From Davidsoniella eucalypti (taxonomy: Eukaryota > Ascomycota > Sordariomycetes > Microascales > Ceratocystidaceae): a DNA stretch of 64,000 nt. Positions 25,201-37,471 of this stretch are shown here, in pieces. Position 1 is the stretch's first letter; every line of letters begins with the position of its first letter. The stretch spans positions 186,001 through 250,000 of the forward strand of contig RMBW01000038.1 in NCBI GenBank assembly GCA_004009845.1, in the 5' to 3' direction. The notes under the pieces were generated by a model that saw nothing but the letters and a program-made list of their open reading frames with translations, was not told the DNA's origin and made no database searches. A program made the position numbers and the translations under genes.

Positions 25201-26970
25201 ACAGGCTTTAGTGCCTGTATGTGTATGTAATTACTACAGGCCCCTAGGAATGCCGTTGCCTTGGTGCTATGATGTTCTGACTGGCATGACAACGGACGCC
25301 TCCCAGCCACTGGAACCTGCCGATTGAAGGGCTTATTCGGTGCATGGACACTTGTTAACAGTGATTGATGCCAGTCAGTAGATCTTGCAGAGAAATCTCC
25401 AGGGAACACAAAGATACAAGAAGCATCAACACTAACTACATTCCACAGTGGATGCTCCTACACAGTATGCATTCCTCTACGTACCAGATATCGAAACGAA
25501 TACAGTGCAAGAGGACAAGATAAGACTGGCCAAGTCTGGTTCACGGCGCTGTAAGCAACATGGTTCCCAAACACTACTGTAACTTGTAGAATTGTGGCTG
25601 TCCACCAAGAAGGTTTAGTCAAGGACAGTATGGATTGGCTTTCACTACTATAAAAACTCTATGGTATCATGACATCGTATACATCGGCTAGGTCACATCT
25701 CGTGAACTTGTCATGACCGCATGATTTAATATGCAACAGAAGAATTCAAGTAAGCGTTAAATGAACAACTATCAACCGTAGGAATATTTTATACGCGAGT
25801 CCCTCGTGCAGACACAGTCTTCCATCGTCATTCCTCCCGCCAGAATAACAGTTCCTACTGCTATGTAATAGCCATCATGTAGGCTTTTTGCTATCAAGAG
25901 GCAAATTTAAGAAAGCTAATTGATTTACCAACGCTGTAAGACCTACTCGCTGGATGTGGCCTGGCCCCCTTCCCCCAAATCGACTAACAAAGTTGCATGA
26001 ATGCTACCCAACTCCTGTATCGGGTATTTCAAAAAGCGCTAGATACCAAAAATAGAACGATACAAGTTGCCCGTTTATAAAGGGCACCGATGGAAAAGAT
26101 ATATATCGACAGAAAAGACTCGTGATGGCTGACGTATCACAGCCTGAGTCTACAGTTTGTTGCCGAAACTACAATTCAATCGAACTGTGTACATATGCGG
26201 TGTATCAATATACTTCGTAAAAGAAGGGATTACTAAAAACGGAGAGAGGGTGTGCTAACGTTAAACTTGGCCTCCTAGCCTAGTAGTAGTAGCTCGTAAG
26301 AGGGAGCAGGAATTCCTTCGCCTTCCATGATCCCTTCACTGCCATATAATATCGTATCACTAGACAAACAAAGAAAGCAGTGCCCGATCTAATGATACAC
26401 AGGGCAACAGAGCTTTCTGCTGCGCCAGATGAAACTCTAGTTGTAGTGGTGTCGGAACTAGAGCTCGGCATCATCTTGTCGAGAAGTTCATAGTCACAGG
26501 ATACTGCATTCGATTCCGCATTTGGGCAACCTGCATTTGTGTACACCAGATTTCTGGGTCACGAAGAATAAGAATCTAGGCCTTCGTATTTGGAAGGAGA
26601 TGAAAGAAGGCTTGCCATTTTCTTTCTTTTTTTCCCCTCCTTCTTTTTTCCGAAAACTCGTAATAACACTCGGGTGCAAATTCCAAAAGGCACAATTAGC
26701 TTTCGGGCCCATTTGCCGTATTGTGAGCTAGCCCTCTCTAGCTTGCTGCTATATTTTTTTTGTATGCGCGCGACACTGTCCGTAGGAACATCAAAGTGTA
26801 GGGAAAAAAGAAGAAAAAAAGTAGCGTCTATTCTTTTAGTTTTATCATTCAACCAGGACGCTATTAGTGAGGTAAGACTCTTCTTATTGCTCGTTAGTGC
26901 CGTTAAGTTTTCCTCCTTGCTAAATAATATCTTGTTGACACTTACCAGCACAGTCAAACTTGCACTGTGG
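22294..26970. other. Gene-free DNA, csmA-proximal half of the csmA-csmB gap
   Basis: The first several hundred bases upstream of csmA form a long leader/promoter, pyrimidine-rich on the transcribed strand. Beyond that the DNA is AT-rich with frequent stops in all frames. There is a TACATA-type tract near 24240-24310 and an AACCCTAAC motif at 24925-24933. The longer frames (for example 24100-24627) have no coding character or family match. Confidence 0.5.
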
Positions 26971-27160
26971 TGTCAGACCCGGGTTCAGACAGTGTACAAA
27001 CGCTATATTGCACATTGATTAAAGCTAATCAAACCTCCAGCCCAGTGCATTATTGTGATTGTTTTGTAGAGTATATAAGTGTTTGAGGCGCAGAGGCTCT
27101 GACTTATTAACGGATTAGCTGATTTCGGGATAGTGTCTGTTTTGTGAGTTTTCGTTTACA
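26971..27160 (+). mobile_element. LTR-like sequence (probable solo or truncated retrotransposon LTR)
   Basis: This 190-bp segment begins TGTCAGACCCGGG, a start common among fungal Ty3/Gypsy LTRs, and ends TTTACA, giving the TG...CA termini of an LTR. Inside is a TATA-like GAGTATATAAGTG about 100 bp from the 5' end. Four bases after the end comes TGGGGGGTTATGGTC, which begins with TGG as a tRNA primer-binding site would. I see no second copy and no gag or pol frame in the window, and no target-site duplication, so it would be a relic. The call rests on structure only. Confidence 0.45.
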
Positions 27161-30100
27161 ATATTGGGGGGTTATGGTCAGCTCAGGAAATAACAAGAGG
27201 TGGCAAAACGATTGGCTATTAGAGTGCATTGTTGGATGATTTCAGCTGGCATTTTGTTCTACGGGGGAACCTTGAGGGGAAAGAAACCACAGGTTGCAGA
27301 TCTTATGCTGGAAAAGGTCAGTCTAGCCTAGCTTGGCCATGAAAAACGCCAGTAAATAGCCCACTGCCTATGTGTGCAATTATTTCAGCCCCTGTTAAAA
27401 TCACTACTTTACTACATAACGTATTTTGACTACTAGTTGTATCTTCGAAGCGAAATTCTAGTGTGCTGAGCTGACTAAAGCGGCGACTTTTTTTTTATAA
27501 CATGCCATGGCATTGATGAGATCATTTCCCATCTTAAAAGGAGTTGCTCGTGATCTTACATCAAGAAGGACTCCTTCGATTTCTATTCAGCACAACAGGG
27601 CTATAAATTTATAGGAAAAAAAGAAGAAGAAAAAAAACAATAGCATGCCAATGTAACCTAATGCCAATGGGCTGACAAAAATGAGTTAGAGTCATGGCCT
27701 GTCGTCTTGAGAAATAAGATCGACGTCGTCTTGAGGTCACGTTTTAGTTGGGCCAAGAGCGAACCAGACCAACTTTGGTTAGAGAAGAACCTTACCTCGC
27801 ACGGTGAACGCCTAATCCCAGAAATACAAAATACAATACAGACCAACCAGCCTGTATATTTTCTATATCGGTCTTCCTTGATGTTCGCAACCATTGTTTG
27901 AGAAGCGGAGGTCAGTTGGGCAATACGAAAATGACTGGCTTTTGTCCACCGACTTACCGATTTGCCGCCCAATCTTGCAATAGCCACGGCTCGGGGACTC
28001 GAGCATGTTTCTAGGGCTATCAACGTTGTTCCAGATGTCTTGACTCTCCATCGTGACCTTTTGGGCGTTTGGGAACTCGATGCGGCCGATCTATCATTCA
28101 CCAAGTTCTTGGCTTGATCGTCAGGGAGTATGTGTGTTCTCATGTTTATGAATATATGTACATATATGTAGGAACGTATGCATATTGGTATATTCTTGTG
28201 CGAGGGCTTTTCATGATATGTATGCAATTCCTACAAAGAAGGTCCAACCTTTTTCTTAGTCCAGAGCCAGTCGCAGCTTTATGAACCTACATGTATGCCG
28301 TACCATGTTGCACGTTGCCATCGATTTAGCGTCACTGACTTCGAGACATGTACGGGGCTTATCCTGGCTCATCTTGTTCAACCATCTTCGATAGCTTCTG
28401 TGTCATGGAACAGCTTATGCAATATACCTTTCGAGGGGTCTTGTTTTTTGCCGGGAGCACGAGGGACCCAAGATACATAGCAAACTGAGGTATATCTCGG
28501 TCATGGCTCCAAGACATTTATACACGATGATCTGTCTAGAATAGGGCATCCTCATGCCCAAAATGGAGTGCTATCTTCCCCTCTATCAAATCCCAATCTA
28601 GTGGCTGCTTACAAAGATGTTGGCTGACAAGAACGAAGGAGAGTCTGGCTGGCGTTGACATTTAGAAGACAACTTATGGTAGATCATCAAGTCCAGTTCA
28701 ATAATCTTGATGATAACCCGTAACCCTAACCATATGAATGTGCATATTCCATAATAATTGAGAAATAGTTATTTAATTGCCAATAACATCGCATTGTCTA
28801 CTATTTGATTTATAATCAAATTTGTTAGGCTTTTTTATTTACATTTATTTTACATTTATTTTGTTTTGGGCACGGCTTCTTGCCACGCTTCTTTTCTCGT
28901 TCCAATCGTCTCCCTCGTATTATGTCCTTAGTGGTAAGGTTTATGACCACACAGACGCTTCTTTGTTATTCTAGTAGTACGACGGGATGCTTGGCCGTAT
29001 TTTTTTTGTGTGTTTGTTATCCCCTATGGATTCCTACCGGAAACTAAACTAATACTGTGACTGGCAGTGCAATCAACGGCTGGCTGTTGCGTCTGGGCTA
29101 TATGATATGAGGAGAGCCTGCATAACGAAGCCAATGGAATACGGGGCATGTGGTATTTTGTAGTTTTTATTAAATGGAACTCTTCGTAAATCAATAAGTA
29201 AATCACCGGTGGCGGTAAACGCGCAGAATATCTGTCATGTTCCTGAGAACAGTAACTATTTTACATAGTACAGTATGCTGTTACTACTTATACATGATTA
29301 GAGGGTCTATTATTACAAGAGTGTGATTTTTAAACGAGCTTCTTAGTCTGGTAATCATATTTTTTTCTCTTTTGTGAGCATGAGAGCGTTCACAACACGA
29401 GGAAAGGCAAAAAAAGAAAGAAAATACCCGAGGTTGACTGATTTGATACCATGGGCTGGAAAAGGTTACTTGATGGCCCGGCCATGTCCAATATCCACGC
29501 TTTTAGTAGGGAGTATTCAAAGGGTCAGTTGGCGAACCAGCATATTTTTGTATCAGACTCAACCGAGAAGACGCCATTTCTCGTTCATAGATTTGTGATG
29601 GTCCCTGTCTTCAGCTTTTGATATTGATATCATTGATGAAGAAGAAAAGAAAGAAAGAACAAGAGGAACGACAGTAAAAAGAATAACAAGAACATGGCAA
29701 GAACACTCCGATATGCCGACTACATGGCGGCGAGAGCACCTGTTGGCTTTGGGCGTCTGGCCCCTTGCGGTCAGTCATCTCAGTGGCTGCTGGTCTTTAT
29801 CCCTGAAGGCCTTTAGTGACAGCCAGATATTTGCAGCCATCAGGTGGCGACCTCAAGGGCGACTACAACAATAAAGCATACATAAATATGTATCTGTACG
29901 TGCTGCTGTCTGAGACAACGTGCGGCGCACGGAGTACATACAGAGTACTTTATAATACATGGACCCCTGAGCACAGGTTAGTTGACGACTTAGCAGACGG
30001 AGCCTAGTTAACTATAACAACGCGCCAGGGACCTAAGTTATCCAGGGGTGGATCATGACTACAAGTATGGACCTATGAATAGGCGTTCAAAAGCCAGAGG

Positions 30101-31252
30101 CCAGTGAGAGTACCGCCAGGGCTAAAAGGGTGAAGGACAGTAGTCGGCTAGCTCTGGAGCCTGAAAAGCCAGTTTAGCCAAGGGAAGCGTTGGAATAGCA
30201 AGATAATGTTAGAATATGGCTGTTGGTATACAAGTAGAAAGGCGAATACAGTGTTCGTGACGGACGTTAAGCACGGTACATACCGTAGTCCGAAGTCTGG
30301 ATCGATGGTATAAATCACGATATACATCGTGTGGACGTCTACTATACTGAATAGACTATCTGTGATTGAATCTTCAGAACTCATCGTTAGCTCTCCTTGG
30401 AGCCTTGTGAACATAGCGCATTAGTATTGTCAGCCTTTAAAGCCTGCAGAAAAGGTTAAGTTTACAAAGAAAACTGGGTTTGCATCCTGCGCCCAAGCCT
30501 TCCCTGCTGACCCACTAACTAAAGAAGATAGTAAGAAACATCAGTGATCGACTTGCTTCTTGGCTGTACCTACTGACCGCTCAAAGCCCGGAGTTCATAG
30601 CGTCTTCAGCGCCTGATTCTGGAGGCTCGAAGCACTGTAGCCCAGTATAGTTTGTCTTTCTTCGGCCTCCCTATCCTTCTTTTCCTTCCGCGACGTCTAG
30701 AGTGCCGAAATCTTTGTTTTGTTTTCCCATCCCCAGAGACGAAGAGCTTCCGTTCTTATTTTCCTTACCTCTGACTTAGTCTCTGGATCTCTCTGGATTT
30801 CCTTCGTTTTATCTTCTTAATTATTGTTTCCTTAGGACCGGCTTGCTGAAACCTGCTGCTCGCTATTCACTCGCTTTTTATCTGCTGGTGGCTTCTCATC
30901 TGCCCCCCCAAATTCGTCTTGTTGACTCTGGTTCCAGCCGTTGTCCTGCTTCCCTTTTGGCCATTGTCTGCATGTCTTTTCCCCGTCACTCGCTCTCCAT
31001 CATCATAATCGCCATCTAGTAATCGGCCTTTATTGAACCTTCGATTCTCTATAACCTAGCCCTTCGCGGCCGTTTTGGACCCAACACCACACCTAGTCCC
31101 GTAATACTGCGTCTCTGCATCTTCATCTCGCGATCCGCTGCTTGAACTCTTTTGCCTACGCTTATTTGACAGACCAAACCTTCACGACTGCCTGACCCCA
31201 ACCAATTCGAACGCCCCCTCTACCTGGTCCTCCAGAAGGACTATCGGGAAAC
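27161..31252. other. Gene-free DNA, csmB-proximal half of the csmA-csmB gap
   Basis: AT-rich DNA without a credible frame up to about 30.5 kb. It contains a TACATA-type tract near 28145-28185 and TAACCCTAAC at 28721-28730. From about 30.65 kb to 31.25 kb the + strand becomes strongly CT-rich, as expected for the long leader and core promoter of csmB. Confidence 0.5.
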
Positions 31253-34200
31253 ATGGCCAGCCGTATGTCCATGTACTCGATGGCTTCAGAGCCGGCCGGC
31301 AGACCTAACCAGCCCGCAGGTCAGGTCTCCGCCACTACGCTTTTGAATGCCATCCACAACATCTATATTTCCGGACAGGCCTACCAGCTTGATGCTGGAA
31401 CCAGTATCGTCGCCAACTCATGGCTGACCGCCTCCCAGATGGGCCCTGATGGCCGCGTCGGAGGCACTGTAGATTCTACGCTCGCTGCGCGTGTGTGGGA
31501 GCACGCCCGTCGCCGTGCCGAGGACGGCTGCGTTATTCTTGGGTAAGAAACATCAAGAGCTCTATCTGTATATATGAACATGCTTGTTTGTGTTACTAAC
31601 AACCGACCAATATAGCTCGCTTCACAACTCTACGCCTTCGGTTCTCACACCTTTCCTGCTTTCGCTACCCTGCTCAGTACCGACGACAGTTCTTCGTGCT
31701 CTGGAAGCCATCCAGCCTTTCCTCTGCTGCGTGACTCCATTCAACCCTTCTCTGGCGCGCCAGAGTGCTCTCGCTGTTGCATTGACCCTCAACCTCACTG
31801 GCGATATCACCGGTGTCAAAATCTCTCTCTCCCAGTCTGGTATCGACACTCAGGCCGGTCTACTCAAGGTGACCCCCGAAGCTGGATACCGTGCTTTTGA
31901 TGTATTCTACTACTTGCTCACCTCAGCATCCACCCCTGCTGAAAGAGAATTTTTGGGGTTGAAGACCCCTAACAACTATAAGCTTTTGTCGGGCTCTGGT
32001 ACCTACGACCCTCCTTCGTACCTCCCCACTGCCGATGACGCTGCTGCCGCTGAGGATTTCCGCAGTGCGCTAAAGGACATCGGTATCAAGGGATCGAACC
32101 TGCGCAACTTGATTTCTGTGCTCACTGGTCTACTCAAGCTTGGAAACACTCTGGATTACTCTTTGGATTCCGATGACTTGGAGGAAATCTGCGAAGATGT
32201 CAGTGGCTTGCTGGGCATGGACCCTGAAGTGCTGATTTCCAAGTGCTCAACTGAAGAACGCCCAATCCTCATTGGTGGCCTGTACGAGGCTCTGGTCGAT
32301 TGGGTTATCTCCAAAGCCAACAAAGCCATGAACTTCCAGATCTCCCGTATGAAGGATGGCATGGAGTCCATGGATGGCCAGTCAATTGCCACTAGCATGC
32401 CAACCCACGATAATGGTGACACTGTGTGCATCACCGTCGTCGAGGTTCCTAGTGTCGAGGTAGGAAAGGCTATCGCTCTGCGCGGTATCTTCGATGATAC
32501 CCAGGGTATCAACCAAGAAATGATCCGTGATGGTATTGAGGTGCCCTCTGCTGGTGCTTCCATCACCCGTGAGGTTCAGGCTTCTGTCGTCTCCGTCGGC
32601 CCAGAGCTCGGTGACATGAACGGCCCTGCTGGCCGCGATCGTGAACGTGATTTGGAGAAGCGTGAGGTGATCCTTGAGCGTGTTGCCCACTCTCTAGAAG
32701 AGGACGGTTTCCTCAAGAAGCTTCTGTTCCCAGACCCAGCCGAGGGTATCACTCTTGGCCGTCACGGTCGCCTTGATATCTCGAACCTTCTGACTACTAG
32801 CCGTGCGTGGTACCACTTAAGCATTCACCCTACCGATGAGTCTCCATCGAGTCTGGCTGCTCTGCCATCAGTGACATCTGCTTGGTCTGCCGGTGTTGTC
32901 TCACGCCAGCTTCGTGCCTGGAGACTGCCTGAATGGGCTAATCGTCGTAACAAGAGCCTTGACTTTACTGCCGACTTCGATATTGACGAGTTTGTCCAGC
33001 GCTTTGCTGTTCTGGGATGCAAGGATGGACGTGATGGTATCGAGAACTGGCTTATGGCTCGTGGTTGGAGCAACGGCGAGGTTGTCGTTGGTAAAGAGCG
33101 TGTCTGGATGCGTGAGGTTGCTTGGTGGGGTGCTGAGGGCATGCTTGACATGAAGCCCGCTCACTCTATGCTTGGATCGATGCCTCTGGAGCAGAGCTAT
33201 ACCAGTAGCAACAACTACTACCCCCCAGCTATGGATCCTACACCCAATGGCTCTCGTGAGCAGCTGATTGGTCACCAGCGCAACTACAGCCAAGGCAACC
33301 TCAGCCAAATGACGCTCAACCACGCTCCCAATGGTGCCCCGTCTGTCGCTCAAAGCGGTTTGCGTAATGTGCATGCCGGTGACTATGGTTTGGGCGGCAA
33401 GGGTGATACATACCAAGGCCAGGTATTCTACAACGAAGAGGGTCAATTCATCGGCCAACTTGATCCTGAGCTTGCTGAAGGCAAGCATATCGAAACTATT
33501 ACTGTACCCATGAAGCGTCGTGTCTGGGTCGCCATCGTCTGGGCTTTTACATGGTGGATTCCATCGCCGCTCCTGAAATACGTTGGTCGTATGCAACGTC
33601 CCGATGTTCGTCAAGCCTGGCGTGAAAAGTTTGTTTTGGTCATGTTTATTCTTTTCATCAACGCTTTAGTCTTGTTCATGATTATTGGTCTTGGAAACGT
33701 GCTTTGCCCCAACAAGAACAAGGTTTGGAATGTCAAAGAAGTTGCCACCCACACGGGCGATGACGACTTTTATGTTGCCATTCATGGTTACGTCTACGAT
33801 ATTTCCAAGTTCTGGAAGCTTGATCACGGCTCCAGTGCTGTTACTGTTTCGAGCACCGCCATGCAAGAACTTGCCGGTCTTGATCTGAGCGCCTACTTCC
33901 CCAAGTTACTCTACAAGACGTGCCCCAACCTTGTTACTTCCGAAACTCTCACCCTGTCTCACAATGACACGACTGTCGCAGAGTATTCTAGTGCTGTTCA
34001 CACGTCCGGTAGCCTTACTTCCTGGACCGACTCGGACTTGACGGATGCCAACTGGTACTGGAATACTTTTACTCCCGCCATCAAGGACTATTACAAGGGT
34101 CGTGTTGTGTATACCAAGAAGACTGTCACCAGTCAGGCATCTTCTGACTCTCGTTACTGGTTCTGGTATAAGAAGAAGCTTTATGATCTGACTGATTACT

Positions 34201-36650
34201 TCTACACTGTAGATCTTATGGGCAGCAGTGACACATACGACTTTTTGGATTCTGACCTGACTTCTCTTGTTCAGAAGAGTATGGGTGAGGATATCACTAA
34301 GGGTGTTGAAAAGCTACGTGTGGCTGCTGCTAGTAACTCGACTGAACTTGACAGCTTGAACGATAGTATCGACTGCATCATCAACAACTGGTATGTCGGT
34401 ATCAAGGATTTCCGGGACTCAGCCCGTTGCCAGGTTATCAACTACATGCTGCTGGCCTTTACTATTATTGTCTGTGCTACTATTCTCGTCAAGTTCTTGG
34501 CTGCTCTTCAGTTCGGTTCAAAGAAGCGTCCTCCTCCCCAGGACAAGTTTGTCATCTGCCAAGTTCCTGCTTACACTGAGGGTGAAGACTCTATCAGAAA
34601 GGCTGTTGACTCTTTGACTGCGCTGAACTACGACAACAAACGTAAGCTCATCTGCATGATTTGCGACGGTATCATTGTCGGCCAAGGTAACGATCGTCCT
34701 ACGCCCAAGATTGTTCTTGATATTCTTGGTGTCGATCCCAAAGTTGATCCTCCCGCTCTGCCTTTCAAGTCTATTGGTAACGGCGCCGAACAACTCAACT
34801 ACGGCAAGGTCTACTCTGGTCTGTACGAGTATGAGGGTAACGTGGTGCCATACCTGGTTATCGTCAAGGTCGGTAAGGATTCTGAGGCTGCCATGTCGAA
34901 GCCCGGTAACCGTGGTAAACGTGATTCTCAAATTCTTCTGATGTCCTTCCTGAACCGTGTCCACCACCGCTCGCCTATGAACCCTCTGGAGCTGGAAATC
35001 TTCCACCAGATCAACAACATTATCGGTGTCGACCCTGAGTTGTATGAGTACATCCTCATGGTTGATGCCGATACTTGTGTTCGTGAAGATTCGCTGAACC
35101 GTCTGGTTGCTGCCTGTGCCAACGATGCTAAGATTGCTGGTATCTGCGGTGAAACTGCCCTGGAGAACCACGAGAAGACTTGGTGGACTATGATCCAAGT
35201 TTACGAGTACTACATTTCGCATCACTTGGCGAAGGCTTTCGAGTCCCTCTTCGGCAGTGTTACTTGCTTGCCTGGTTGGTATGTATATTCCTGATATTGA
35301 ATTCTAATAGTAGTTGGACATGATAGAGTACTAACCATTTTAAATAGTTTTTCTATGTACCGTCTGCGCACTCCTGACAAGCGTAAGCCGCTGATTATCT
35401 CCAACGAAGTCATCCGTGATTACAGTGTCTGCGACGTCGATACTCTGCACAAGAAGAACCTTCTGTCTCTGGGTGAGGATCGTTACCTGACGACACTTAT
35501 GACCAAGTATTTCCCTAGCCACCGCTACAAGTTCATTCCCGATGCTTATTGTGAGACTGCCGCACCCGAGTCGTGGAGCGTTTTGCTGTCGCAACGTCGT
35601 CGTTGGATTAACTCGACTATCCACAACCTGTTCGAACTTGTGCAACTGAAGGAAATGTGCGGTTTCTGTTGTTTCTCCATGCGCTTCGTTGTGTTCCTTG
35701 ATTTGTGTTCTACCATCATTCTCCCGGCTACTTGCGGTTACCTTGCCTACCTGATTTATATGATTGTCGAGGATAAGGGCCAGTTTCCGCTGATTTCGAT
35801 CATCATGATTGGCGCCGTGTACGGTCTGCAGGCGCTGATCTTCATTTTGAAGCGCCAGTGGCAGCACATTGGTTGGATGATTATCTACTTCATGGCTTTC
35901 CCTGTGTACTCGCTGATTCTTCCAGTGTACTCTTTCTGGAACCAAGACAACTTCTCGTGGGGTAACACTCGTATCGTCGTCGGAGAGAAGGGTGACAAGA
36001 AGATTGTGGCTGCCAACGATGGTGTTTTCGATCCCCGCAGTATTCCTCTGCAGCGTTGGGATGACTATGCCATGGCTAATCAGTTACCTGGCCGCCGTGG
36101 CTATGCCGACAAGGAGTACTATGCCGATGACCAGTACGAGATGGACGAGATCAAGTCGGTCTACTCTGCTGCCCCTCAAGGCTCTGTTCTGAATGGTGGA
36201 ATGTACCGCAACTCATACATGCCCCCGTCACCATCGTACGGCGTACAGGGCCAGTATCGTGACCAACCCCAGAACCGCCAGTCCATGGTCTCGGTCGGTG
36301 TCCATGATCCTGCTCGCCATGCCTCGCCCTACCACGATGGCCGGGCATCTGCCATGGGTCTTGGTGCTGCCACCAACCGCATGTCTAGTGTGTCTCCTGG
36401 CCTGGCGCAGCAGCGCAACTCTGTCATGGCGCGCTCGCCCTCATCATTTGACTTCCAAACCGGCATAAGTGGCCCTGATGACATGATGATTGTCGAGGCT
36501 ATTCAGGGCGTCCTGCGTGAGGTTGACTTGGACAACGTCACCAAGAAGCAGGTTCGTGCTCTGGTTGAGCAACGCCTGCAGACTGAACTGGTTGGTGAAC
36601 GGAGGACATTCATGGATCGCCAGATCGATAACGAGCTGGCCAACATGTAA
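31253..36650 (+). CDS. csmB: Class VII chitin synthase with reduced myosin-like domain
   Basis: Exons 31253-31542, 31616-35278 and 35348-36650 total 5256 nt and encode 1751 residues. It is the paralogue of csmA, with the same C-terminal half: a cytochrome-b5-like region near 815 (YVAIHGYVYDISKFW), the DADT motif near 1245, GEDRYLTT, QRRRW near 1400, membrane helices, and a DEK_C-like tail (about 1690-1751, TKKQVRALVEQRL). The N-terminal myosin-like domain is shorter, and where csmA has GESGSGKST this protein reads GSLHNSTPS. The ATP-binding P-loop is therefore absent, as is usual for class VII. Intron 2 splits the Cys codon of the LPGCFSMYR motif; csmA has no intron there. Branch points TACTAAC are visible in both introns. 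Length agrees with Aspergillus CsmB. Confidence 0.97.
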
Positions 36651-37471
36651 ACGAAAGCTGTCTCTTGCCTTTCTTCTTTTCTTGTCTTGTGTTGATCTTA
36701 TTTCCATTTAAATTTTCCTGTCATATATCTCCGGCTTTTTTGTTACGTATGTGAACCGGACACGAACGAAAACTCAATGAACGCACCGGGGCTCTCTTTC
36801 TGTCTCTATCTCTCTCTCTCACTATCTTTCTATTATCATATATGGCTTGATTTCTCTGTCTCGTGATTGTCATGTGGACAATTGACTCTTTCCTTCTCTG
36901 CTTTTTTTCTAACCCTTTTTTCTGCTTTGCAATGTTCTCATTTTTGTTCTAAAGGTGTTTGCTATTTACTTCCTACTATCTGTTTAGTTTCACGTCTTTA
37001 AACTCTTGATTTTTCTGTCCTAATCTCGTCTATTAACTTTAAATAACCCTCTCTCTTCCTCACATTTTAAAGTATTTTCCCACATGTTATATCGTCATGT
37101 ATCTTCCATCTTCCTACTGGGGATTGGTTTTTTTTTCTATTTAAATCTCTTAAGTCTGTTTTCTCTCTTATCATGGTAGTATCTAAACAAGATTTACAGT
37201 TTTACAACAGCGTCTTATCATAAATCTTTTGGTTTCTTTTTTGAATTCTTAACGTGATTTGCCATTGTTTGATGTGTTTCTCATCTTTTTATTATTATAA
37301 TTGTTTTATTCAAGTTGTGATACTTGACCAAAGACAGGCTATTAAATCGGGATGCTTTTGTTCTTGTAGTGTTTGGCTAATTATGTGCAAGTCGCCGTAT
37401 CGTTACGTAACAATGAACCCAATAATGAATGTCCTTTATTTTTCCATCATCTATATTTGCTACATACCAAG
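36651..37471. other. Convergent 3' region, csmB and mitochondrial kinase gene
   Basis: AT-rich, T-rich on the + strand, without coding frames. It must contain the polyadenylation signals of both convergent genes. Confidence 0.5.

Noticed and set aside
26590..27018. Overlapping long frames on both strands beside the LTR-like sequence
   Set aside because: Both strands are open because of A/T-rich, low-stop composition. Residues are Lys/Phe/Ser-rich with no gag, integrase or polymerase motif.
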